Positions 9,464 through 17,464 of a DNA stretch of 64,000 bases are shown piece after piece. Location: NCBI RefSeq assembly GCF_007845645.1, contig NZ_VCQV01000002.1:175702-239701 (forward strand), written 5' to 3'. Origin of the DNA: Leekyejoonella antrihumi. GTDB lineage: Bacteria; Actinomycetota; Actinomycetes; Actinomycetales; Dermatophilaceae. Below the pieces are notes generated by a model. The model did no database searches and had not been told where the DNA came from. It saw only the letters and a list, made by a program, of their open reading frames with translations. Position 1 is the first letter of the stretch; the number at the start of each line of letters is the position of its first letter. Made by a program: the position numbers and the translations under genes.

Positions 9464-10342
9464 GTGAGCGACCTTCCCCTGGCTGACGTTCGGGTCGTCA
9501 GCCTGGCGATCAACCTGCCTGGTCCGGCGGCCGCAGCCAGGCTGTGTGCCCTCGGCGCCCACGTCACCAAGATCGAGCCGCCGAACGGCGACCCGCTTGC
9601 CTTCGGCGCCGCTGCCTACTATGCGCAACTGGTCGACGGGCAGGACGTCGTGACCCTGGACCTCAAGGACGGTGCCGAGCGGGAGAAGCTCTGGACTCTG
9701 CTGAGCCAGACCGACCTGCTCGTCACGTCCAGCCGGCCCTCGGCGCTCGCCCGACTCGGACTCGACTGGCCGACGCTGCACGCGCGGGCTCCGCAGCTGT
9801 GCGCCGTGTCGATCGTCGGTCATCCGGGCGAGCAGGCCGAGGTCGCGGGACACGATCTGACCTATCAGGCGAGTGTCGGCACCTTGCAGCCACCGCAGAT
9901 GCCTGCCGTGCTCATTGCCGACCTGGCCGGCGCCGAGCGGGCGGTCGCCGACGGGCTCGCGACGCTGCTGCAGCGCGCTAGCACCGGTGAGGGCGCGCAT
10001 CGCGAGGTCGCGCTGAGCGACGTCGCCGAGTCGATGGCACAGCCCAGGGTCCACGGCATGACCGCGTCGGGTGGATTCCTCGGCGGCGGCCTTCCCGCCT
10101 ACGGGATCTACCCGACGGCAGCGGGATTCATCGCTCTCGCCGCAATCGAGAGCCACTTCTGGAAGAACCTGACCGAGCAGCTTGGAGTCGAGGGGAGCCG
10201 GGAGGACCTCGAGGCGGCGTTCAGCAGGCGCACGGCCGACGAATGGGAGACCTGGGGTCGCGAGCACGGCCTGCCGATCGCCGCAGTGCGCGGTCCGCAG
10301 GCCCCGGCCGCAGACTCCACGACGCAGAATGACGAGGACTGA
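9464..10342 (+). CDS. CaiB/BaiF CoA-transferase family protein, short form
   Basis: Family III CoA-transferase or alpha-methylacyl-CoA racemase-like protein, likely handling branched acyl-CoA. The N-terminus (LADVRVVSLAINLPGPAAAA, then LGAHVTKIEPP), the VAGHDLTYQASVG aspartate motif and the GEGAHREVALSDVAESM segment are family hallmarks. At about 292 residues it is shorter than the usual 360-400, with the deletion after the central motif, so activity is uncertain. The start may be the GTG at 9464 or an ATG at 9449 that overlaps the end of fadB; neither has a strong Shine-Dalgarno. It sits between fadB and the acyl-CoA dehydrogenase with almost no gaps, implying one transcript. Confidence 0.75.
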   Translation: MSDLPLADVRVVSLAINLPGPAAAARLCALGAHVTKIEPPNGDPLAFGAAAYYAQLVDGQDVVTLDLKDGAEREKLWTLLSQTDLLVTSSRPSALARLGLDWPTLHARAPQLCAVSIVGHPGEQAEVAGHDLTYQASVGTLQPPQMPAVLIADLAGAERAVADGLATLLQRASTGEGAHREVALSDVAESMAQPRVHGMTASGGFLGGGLPAYGIYPTAAGFIALAAIESHFWKNLTEQLGVEGSREDLEAAFSRRTADEWETWGREHGLPIAAVRGPQAPAADSTTQNDED

Positions 10343-10344
10343 CA

Positions 10345-11499
10345 ATGCAACTGACCAGCACCTACCGCTCACCGTGGATGACCGAAGAGCTCGACGATGT
10401 GCGCGATCTCGCTCGCACGTTCTTCGAGAAGGAGTCGGTCCCCAACCACGACCGCTGGGCGGAGCAGCATCAGGTCGACCGTGAGTTCTGGAACGCTGCG
10501 GGGCAGGCAGGCCTGCTGTGCATGGCGATTCCCGAGGAATACGGCGGCGGTGGCGGAACCTTCGCCCACGAAGCCGTCGTCATGGAGGAGCAGGCCGCAG
10601 CAGGGGACGACGCCTTCGGCTACAGCGTGCACAGCACGATCGTCGCGCCGTACATCTACAGGTACGGGACGGAGGAGCAGAAGCAGCGGTGGCTGCCGAA
10701 GCTGGCCACCGGCGAACTCGTGGGAGCCATCGCCATGACCGAGCCCGGCGCCGGATCTGATCTGCAGAATCTGCGCACGTCCGGCCGCCTCGACGGCGAC
10801 CACTACGTCATCAACGGTTCAAAGACGTTCATCACCAATGGAAGTCACGCGAACCTGATCATCATCGTCACCCGCACCGGGGACGAGGGCGGCAAGGGCC
10901 TGTCGCTCGTCGTGGCCGAGACCGACGGTCTCGACGGTTTCGAGCGCGGACGGGTCCTGAAGAAGATCGGGATGCCCGGCCAGGACACCCGGGAGCTGTT
11001 CTTCGCGGACATGCGCGTCCCGAAGGACAATGTGCTCGGCGGCGAAGAGGGTCAGGCGTTCATCCAGCTGATGGAGCAGTTGCCGCAGGAGCGGCTCATC
11101 ATTGCGGTCGCCGCGGCCAAGGGCATGGAGGTCGCGGTCGAGCAGACCGTCGCATACGCCAAGGAGCGTCAGGCATTCGGCCGGGAGCTGATGAAGTTCC
11201 AGAACACCCGCTTCGTGCTCGCCGAGTGTGCGACCGAAGCCCGCGCGGTGCGCACACTCGTCGATCACTGCATCCAGCAGCACCTTCTGGGCGAGCTCGA
11301 CGCGTCGACTGCGTCCATGGCGAAGTGGTATGCCACGGAGAAGCAGTGCGAGGTCATCGACCGTTGCCTGCAGGTCTTCGGCGGGTACGGGTACATGCTC
11401 GAATACCCCATCGCCAGGGCGTACGCCGCCGCACGCGTGCAGAAGATCTACGGAGGCACCAACGAGATCATGAAGGAGCTCATCGCCCGCACCCTGTAG
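10345..11499 (+). CDS. Acyl-CoA dehydrogenase, long-chain type
   Basis: FAD-dependent first oxidation step of beta-oxidation. The 384 residues include AMTEPGAGSDLQ (signature 1, about 130-141), a YAKERQAFGREL flavin/tetramer segment and the C-terminal QVFGGYGY plus KIYGGTNEIMKELIAR. The usual MCAD catalytic glutamate in IYEGT is glycine here. The alternative LCAD-type base is present as LPQERL (Glu249), so the enzyme is probably active and prefers longer substrates. It begins 2 nt after the previous stop codon in the same operon. Confidence 0.92.
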   Translation: MQLTSTYRSPWMTEELDDVRDLARTFFEKESVPNHDRWAEQHQVDREFWNAAGQAGLLCMAIPEEYGGGGGTFAHEAVVMEEQAAAGDDAFGYSVHSTIVAPYIYRYGTEEQKQRWLPKLATGELVGAIAMTEPGAGSDLQNLRTSGRLDGDHYVINGSKTFITNGSHANLIIIVTRTGDEGGKGLSLVVAETDGLDGFERGRVLKKIGMPGQDTRELFFADMRVPKDNVLGGEEGQAFIQLMEQLPQERLIIAVAAAKGMEVAVEQTVAYAKERQAFGRELMKFQNTRFVLAECATEARAVRTLVDHCIQQHLLGELDASTASMAKWYATEKQCEVIDRCLQVFGGYGYMLEYPIARAYAAARVQKIYGGTNEIMKELIARTL

Positions 11500-11591
11500 T
11501 CACGGGCGAGATCTCCGCTGCCCAGTATCGCGCTTTGCCCAGGACCGACCATCGCGCCGTGGACCACGGTGCGTCACCTCCCGGAGGACAC

Positions 11592-13238
11592 ATGTCGCAC
11601 TACGTCATCATCGGCGGCGGAAGCGGGGGTGCGGTGCTGGCCGCACGCCTCACCGAGGACCCGGCCACCACCGTGACCCTGTTGGAGGCCGGACCCTCCT
11701 CGGATGTCGACGAGGTCAATATCCCGGCAGCGTTCTACACCACCTGGCGCAGCAAATGGGACTGGAACTACCAGATCACCGAGCAGAAGCAGCTGGCCGG
11801 ACGCCGAGGCTCATGGCCGCGGATGAAGGCACTCGGCGGGTGCTCCTCGATGAACGCGATGATCTACATCCGGGCGAACCCCGTCGACTTCGACGGGTGG
11901 CGTGACACCTACGGTGCGCAGGGTTGGGCGTATGAGGATGTCCTCCCGTATTTCATCAAGGCGGAGCACAATTCGCGTCTGAGCGGTCCCTACCACGGCA
12001 CGCAGGGTCCGCTGCGCGTCGAGGACCGACGCACGACTCATCCGCTGTCGCATGCATGGGTCGAGTCGGCGGTCGAGTCCGGGATGCGACGCACCGATGA
12101 CTTCAACGGCGCGGAGCAGGAAGGTGCCGGGCAGTATCAGGTCACCTGCCACAAGGGGCGCCGCTGCTCGACCGAGAAGGCGTATCTGCAGCCGGCGCGT
12201 GGGCGTGCGAACCTGACGGTGATCACCGATGCGCTGGCGACCAGAATCGTCATGGCAGGCGGTCGCGCCGTCGGTGTCGCCTATCGTCACCAGGGCGAGG
12301 ACCACACGGCATACGCCGAGGCCGAGGTGCTGCTGTGCGGCGGAGCCATCAACTCGCCCCAGCTGCTGATGCTCTCGGGCATCGGCCCCGGCGCGCACCT
12401 GCGCGAGACGGGGGTCGACGTCGTCGCCGACCTTGCCGGCGTGGGCCAGAACCTGCAGGATCATCCGCTGGTCCCGCTGATCTGGAAGACGACGGGCACG
12501 ACCGACCTCCTCGATCTCAACACTCCGGCGAACCTTGCACGAGCCAAGTTCCTCGGCAGGGGACCGCTGGTCTCGAATCTCGCCGAGGCAGGCGGATTCT
12601 GGCGCAGCCGCGAGGATCTGCCGGCTCCGGATCTGCAGTCCGTCATCGCCCCGACCGGCTACTGGGACAATGCCGAGCGCGAGTCCAACCAGCGCCTGGT
12701 CACCGTCGGCACCACGTTGATCAACGTCGCCAGCCGCGGCCAGATCCGCCTGCGCTCGACGGACCCGCGGTGGCACCCGGAGATCGACCCGGCCTACTAC
12801 GACCGGGGTGAGGACCTCGATGCCATCACGCTCGGCGTGCGGCAGACCTTCGACATCGCCACGTCCGGGCCGCTGGCACGCATGCTGGGGCCGGCCTTCA
12901 TGCCGAGCGCGGACGACGGGAGGCGGGTCAGTGACCAGGACCTCGAAACGCACATTCGAGCCACGACGCAGACGCTCTACCACCCGGTCGGCACCTGCGC
13001 GATGGGCACCGGGCCCGACGCGGTCGTCGACGCGCAGCTGAAAGTGCACGGCATCGACGGTCTGCGGGTGGTCGACGCCTCCGTCATGCCGGAGGTCCCG
13101 CGCGGCAACACCAACGCACCCACCATCATGATCGCCGAACGTGCCGCCGACCTGATCCGTGGGCGCGCGCCGCTTCCGCAGATCGCACTGGCGCGACCGA
13201 CGACCCGCACGGCGGCCACGGCAGGAGCATCTCGATGA
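11592..13238 (+). CDS. GMC family FAD oxidoreductase (alcohol/choline dehydrogenase-like)
   Basis: A 548-residue glucose-methanol-choline oxidoreductase. The FAD Rossmann motif YVIIGGGSGGAVLAARL starts at residue 4, GMC signature 1 (PRMKALGGCSSMNAMIYIR) lies at about 75-95, signature 2 (GGAINSPQLLMLSGIGP) at about 250, and the catalytic HPVGTCAMG histidine near 464 pairs with an asparagine in RGNTNAPTIM near 506. GGAGG sits just upstream of the ATG. Although BetA-like, the adjacent beta-oxidation operon and the coupled aldehyde dehydrogenase make a fatty or aliphatic alcohol a plausible substrate; choline remains an alternative. Confidence 0.87.
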   Translation: MSHYVIIGGGSGGAVLAARLTEDPATTVTLLEAGPSSDVDEVNIPAAFYTTWRSKWDWNYQITEQKQLAGRRGSWPRMKALGGCSSMNAMIYIRANPVDFDGWRDTYGAQGWAYEDVLPYFIKAEHNSRLSGPYHGTQGPLRVEDRRTTHPLSHAWVESAVESGMRRTDDFNGAEQEGAGQYQVTCHKGRRCSTEKAYLQPARGRANLTVITDALATRIVMAGGRAVGVAYRHQGEDHTAYAEAEVLLCGGAINSPQLLMLSGIGPGAHLRETGVDVVADLAGVGQNLQDHPLVPLIWKTTGTTDLLDLNTPANLARAKFLGRGPLVSNLAEAGGFWRSREDLPAPDLQSVIAPTGYWDNAERESNQRLVTVGTTLINVASRGQIRLRSTDPRWHPEIDPAYYDRGEDLDAITLGVRQTFDIATSGPLARMLGPAFMPSADDGRRVSDQDLETHIRATTQTLYHPVGTCAMGTGPDAVVDAQLKVHGIDGLRVVDASVMPEVPRGNTNAPTIMIAERAADLIRGRAPLPQIALARPTTRTAATAGASR

Positions 13239-14737
13239 GCACTACCTTGCAGTCCATCAACCCGACCACCGGCGACGTGGTGGCCAGCCCGCCGGTCGAC
13301 GACGCATCGCGCGTCGCCGAGGCCGTGGCGCGTGCCCGGGAGGAGGTCGACTGGTGGGAAGGGCTGGGTTTCGCCGGGCGCAAGGAGGTCCTCGATCGCT
13401 GGCGCGGGCTGCTCGCTCGCCGTGTGCCCGAGCTTGCCCGGATCGTCCATGACGAGACCGGCAAGCCGATTGCGGATGCGCAGCTGGAGATCGGTCTGGC
13501 GATCGAGCACCTGGCCTGGGCCACCCGGCATGCGGAGAAGGTGCTCGGCCGCAAACAGGTGTTCAGCGGGGCGCTCATGATCAACCAGGCGGCGAGCCTC
13601 GAGCGTCGACCGCTCGGGGTGATCGGCGTCATCGGCCCCTGGAACTATCCGGTCTTCACCCCGATGGGCTCGATCGGCTACGCCCTCGCGGCCGGCAACA
13701 CGGTGGTCTTCAAGCCGAGCGAGCTGACTCCCGCCACCGGACGGTGGCTCGCCGACACGATGGAGCAGGTCCTGCCCGGCCGTCACCTGGTGCAGGTGCT
13801 CTTCGGCGGTGGTGACGTCGGAGCGGCCCTGTGCCGGGCCGGCGTCGACAAGCTCGCCTTCACCGGGTCGACGGCAACGGGCAAGAAGGTGATGGCGACC
13901 TGCGCCGAGACCCTGACCCCGGTCATCATCGAGGCCGGCGGCAAGGACGCGCTGCTCGTCGATGAGGACGCCGACCTGGACGCCGCCGCCGAGGCCGCCG
14001 CCTGGGGCGCCTTCTCGAATGCCGGCCAGACCTGCCTCGGCGTCGAGCGGATCTATGTGCACGAGCGGGTCTACGACGACTTTCTGGCCAGGCTGACCGC
14101 CATCGCTCGCGAGATCCGGCACGGCGACCGACAGGACGCGCAATACGGCCCGATGACGCTGCCCAAGCAGATCGACGTCATTCGCGATCATGTGAACGAC
14201 GCCCTCCGCCGGGGCGGACGCGCGGTCCTCGGCGGCGCGGAGGCCGTGGGGGAGCGCTTCGTGGCCCCGACGATCCTCGTTGACGTGCCTGAGGACTCGA
14301 CAGCGGTCACTGAGGAGACCTTCGGGCCGACAGTGACCGTGACGAGGGTGTCGTCGATGGACGAGGCCGTCGAGGCGGCCAACGCCGGGCGTTACGGGCT
14401 GGGCTCCACCGTCTTCTCCGCGGCGCGGGGACCTGAGCTGGCGCACCGGCTACGCTGCGGCAGCACCGCGATCAACGGCATCATCACCTTTGCCGCGATT
14501 CCGGCACTGCCGATGGGCGGCGTCGGGGACTCGGGGTTCGGACGCATTCATGGCGCCGACGGTCTGCGGGAGTTCACCTATGCCAAGGCCGTTGCGCGGC
14601 AACGTTTCTCTCCGGCACTGGCCCTGACGACCTTCGCTCGCACGGAGAAGGCCGACACCGCCTTCGCCCAGCTGATCATGGTGCTGCACGGCGGCAAGAA
14701 CCTCCTGCCGGCCAAGGCAGGGCGCCGCCGCCGCTGA
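13235..14737 (+). CDS. NAD(P)-dependent aldehyde dehydrogenase
   Basis: Oxidises an aldehyde to the acid. The 500 residues contain the cofactor motif GPWNYPVFTP, FTGSTATGKKV, the general-base glutamate in IIEAGGKDALLV (about 233) and the nucleophilic cysteine in GQTCLGVERIYV (about 267). The base motif reads EAGGKD rather than the common ELGGK. It overlaps the GMC gene by 4 nt (ATGA), so the two enzymes are co-translated, and the alcohol-aldehyde-acid sequence is a direct inference. The C-terminal tail has a hydrophobic segment and ends in RRRR, resembling membrane-associated succinate-semialdehyde/fatty aldehyde dehydrogenases of actinobacteria. Confidence 0.9.
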   Translation: MSTTLQSINPTTGDVVASPPVDDASRVAEAVARAREEVDWWEGLGFAGRKEVLDRWRGLLARRVPELARIVHDETGKPIADAQLEIGLAIEHLAWATRHAEKVLGRKQVFSGALMINQAASLERRPLGVIGVIGPWNYPVFTPMGSIGYALAAGNTVVFKPSELTPATGRWLADTMEQVLPGRHLVQVLFGGGDVGAALCRAGVDKLAFTGSTATGKKVMATCAETLTPVIIEAGGKDALLVDEDADLDAAAEAAAWGAFSNAGQTCLGVERIYVHERVYDDFLARLTAIAREIRHGDRQDAQYGPMTLPKQIDVIRDHVNDALRRGGRAVLGGAEAVGERFVAPTILVDVPEDSTAVTEETFGPTVTVTRVSSMDEAVEAANAGRYGLGSTVFSAARGPELAHRLRCGSTAINGIITFAAIPALPMGGVGDSGFGRIHGADGLREFTYAKAVARQRFSPALALTTFARTEKADTAFAQLIMVLHGGKNLLPAKAGRRRR

Positions 14738-14768
14738 GCCCGCACCCAACCGGGGAGTGGCAGCCGTG

Positions 14769-16052
14769 TCAGTCGCTCCGGTCGTGCGCCCGCATCTCGA
14801 GCCCGCGTCGCACACTCGACGCGGCGGCATACTGCCCCTCCGGCGTCATCGACTCCACCTCGACCAGCTGCAGGTCGCCGGTGCGCAGGTCGATCTGCTC
14901 GCCGAGATAGCGCAGCAGCACGGCGACTATCGCGACCACCGGCACCGCGAAGAACGCTCCCATGATGCCGAACTCGTCACCACCAAGGGCAATCGACAGC
15001 AGCACGAGCGCGGGGTGCAAGCTCATCGAACGGCTCTGCAGCAGCGGCGAGAGGATGTGCCCCTCCAGTTGCTGCACGAGCACGATGATGATCAGCACGA
15101 TGATCGCGGTGGTCACCGACTTGGTGACGAGGGCGACCAGCACCGCGAGGACACCGGCGACGAACGCTCCCACGATCGGGATGAACCCGCCGAAGAACGT
15201 GATGATCGCCAGCGGCGCGGCGAGCGGCACCCCCAGGACGACCAGCCCGATGAAGATGCAGGTCGAGTCGACGGCGCTCACGATGGCCTGGGTGCGAATG
15301 AATCCGCCCAGAGTGGCGTAGGCACGCGAGAGCGCCTCGGTCAGGTGCGCCCCGGCGTGCCGGCCGGTGATCAGCCGCAGCCACGGCAGGAACCGGGGGC
15401 CGTCCTTGATGAAGAAGAACGTGAGAACGAGCGTGACGATCAGGTCGATCAGCACGTGACCCGCGACCGAGACGCCGGAGAAGACGCCGGACGCGATCTG
15501 GTTGCCGCTCTGCTGGATCTTGTCCGTGATCGTCTGGCCGAAGCTGTTGATCTGGTGATGGCTGACGTGGAACGGCGGCCCCTGCAGCCAGGTCTGCACC
15601 TGGTCGACGCCGGAGATGGCCTTGTCGGTCAGGTTGCTCCACTGGGAGCTGACCGACGGCGCGATCGCCGCGATGAGACCGCCGATGACGAGGAAGACGC
15701 CGACCATCGAGGCAACCGCGGCGAGCGCGGGTGGGAAACCCTTCGAGCGCAGCCAGCGCGCCAGCGGCCACAGGACGGTTGACACGACGAGGGCGAGCGC
15801 GACCGGCAGCAGCGCCGACCAGAAGAAGGTCAGCACCTGCAGGACCCCCCACAGGGCGGCCAGGATGACGATCGTGCGCAACGACCAGCTGGCGGTCCAG
15901 CGCAACCCGTGGCTGATGACCTTGCTCCGGTCCATGGCCAGGTTCGCCGGATGCGGCACGGAGGGCGGGCCCTGGCCGTGGTCCTTGCGCGCCTTCGGGC
16001 CGGCGGGCGGCGTGGACTCCTGCGTCGGCGTGCGCTGCCAGAACCAGGTCAT
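14769..16052 (-). CDS. AI-2E family transporter (PerM-like membrane protein)
   Basis: A polytopic inner-membrane protein of 427 residues. After a 55-residue cytoplasmic leader come two hydrophobic hairpins (about 57-115), a soluble region (about 130-195) and a block of five or so helices including the family hallmark FFGGFIPIVGAFVAGVLAVLVAL and the EGHILSPLLQSRSMSLHPALVLLSIALGG region. Members are annotated as exporters of autoinducer-2 or as Na+/H+ antiporters, so the substrate cannot be given. AGGAGG lies close upstream of the ATG. It converges with the aldehyde dehydrogenase gene with a 31-nt gap. Confidence 0.9.
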   Translation of the reverse strand: MTWFWQRTPTQESTPPAGPKARKDHGQGPPSVPHPANLAMDRSKVISHGLRWTASWSLRTIVILAALWGVLQVLTFFWSALLPVALALVVSTVLWPLARWLRSKGFPPALAAVASMVGVFLVIGGLIAAIAPSVSSQWSNLTDKAISGVDQVQTWLQGPPFHVSHHQINSFGQTITDKIQQSGNQIASGVFSGVSVAGHVLIDLIVTLVLTFFFIKDGPRFLPWLRLITGRHAGAHLTEALSRAYATLGGFIRTQAIVSAVDSTCIFIGLVVLGVPLAAPLAIITFFGGFIPIVGAFVAGVLAVLVALVTKSVTTAIIVLIIIVLVQQLEGHILSPLLQSRSMSLHPALVLLSIALGGDEFGIMGAFFAVPVVAIVAVLLRYLGEQIDLRTGDLQLVEVESMTPEGQYAAASSVRRGLEMRAHDRSD

Positions 16053-16226
16053 CGGGTGTCCCTCCTAGGATCTCTTGGTGCCGGTGACACCGCGTCGACG
16101 GGCGTTGCGAGCGGTGCTGACGGCATACGTCCGCAGGCTCAGCCAATCAGGTTGCGTGGCCTCTCAGGCACCGACAGGCCGGTTAAGTTGTGCAGGTTCT
16201 TCGAACGGTTGGCCCCGGGGGCGAAC

Positions 16227-16247
16227 TGGCCGGTAACCTACCGGCCA
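16227..16247. repeat. 9-bp inverted repeat at the start of the VWA pseudogene
   Basis: TGGCCGGTA and TACCGGCCA flank a 3-nt centre and end 2 nt before the ATG at 16250, where a Shine-Dalgarno would normally lie. It also covers a TAACCT -10-like box (16234-16239). It could be an operator or a translation-blocking hairpin. Confidence 0.5.
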
Positions 16248-16249
16248 CT

Positions 16250-17439
16250 ATGGGCAGACACACCGAGACCGCGTCGTTGCGCACAAATCGGCGGTATGCC
16301 GTGGCGGCCGGTGCCGTCTGCGTCCTGATCGTGGCGGGCGTGGCCGGTGCCAAGGCCTTGACCGGCGGCGGCCCGAGCACCGCCGGCGAGTGCGACAAGC
16401 CGCCTGCAGACCCTCGAGGCGAAGGCCACCGACTCGCCCGACTCCGCCCGGCTCTTCCCGGTGTCCGAGCATGAGCTGGTGAGCTTCAACGCGGCCCACC
16501 CCAAGACGCCGCTGAGCGCGCTGCAGCCCGCTCCGGCGACGCCGCAGCTGCAGTATCAGTGGGTCACTCCCGTCAAGGGGTCGACGGCGCCGGCCGGCGC
16601 GATGAACGCGCTGCAATATGCCCTGACCTCCACCTCGGGCCAGGCCACCCTGCACCGGGCGGGATTCCGGGTGCCCACCGGTGGCACACCGGCCGCCGCT
16701 GAGCCGGCCGGGCAGTCCGCTGCGCACGGCGGTCGCCCTGGCGCGGACACCGGACGGCAAGGCGTCCGTGGCGACCCTCTGGACCTGGCACAACCTGGCC
16801 AAGGACGCCAGGATGCTGGTCCTCGTCGATGTCTCGGGGTCCATGAGCGACCAGATGGACCCGAACAGGCCCGGCACCAGCCGCATCGACGTGTTGCGGG
16901 GCCTCGAGCTGGGTGCGCTCAGCACCATGCCGCGCAGCACCGAGATCGGGGCGTGGGCCTTCTCGACCAACCTGCGCGGACCCGGCAAGGACTGGAAGCC
17001 GCTGTCGAAGGGCATCCACCCGGTCGGCCCGCCCGGCCGGTCCAACACGTTCCGGCAGGCCCTGGTGGGCGCGGTGGGCGAGATGCCCAAGCTGGTCGCC
17101 CGAAACGGCGACACCGCCCTCTACGACTCGGTGTGGGCCGCCTACGCCGAGGTGAGCAGGACCTACGACCCCGCGTTCGTCGACTCTGTCGTGGTGCTCA
17201 CCGACGGCAAGAACGAGGACCCGAACGGCGGCCTGGATCTCAGCCAGCTGCTGACCAGGCTGAAGACCGCGTACAACCCGCAGAAACCGGTCAAGATCGT
17301 CACCATCTCGATCGGCGACGGCACCGACCCGGCCGCGCTGCAGCAGATCGCGACGACCACGAATGGCCTGTCCTACCGGCCGAGAAGTGCGGATCAGATC
17401 ACCTCCGTGTTCATCGACGCCTTCCTGCATCGCAACTGA
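16250..17439 (+). pseudogene. VWA / solute-binding-domain membrane protein, frameshifted and internally deleted
   Basis: Coding potential moves through three frames. Frame 2 from the ATG at 16250 gives a basic leader, a membrane helix (AVAAGAVCVLIVAGVAGAKAL) and an extracytoplasmic cysteine (AGECDKP). From about 16400 to 16690 frame 3 gives LQTLEAKATDSPDSARLFPVSEHELVSFN and onwards, typical of the end of a solute-binding domain. From about 16690 frame 1 gives a complete von Willebrand A domain with the MIDAS motif LVDVSGSMSD (about 16815) and VVLTDGKNED. Intact relatives run about 530-600 residues; only about 396 codons fit here, so most of the binding domain is deleted. Two independent lesions argue for a true pseudogene, although assembly error is possible. 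Confidence 0.75.
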
Positions 17440-17464
17440 TGGCCCGGCCGGTTAGCCTTGCCTG

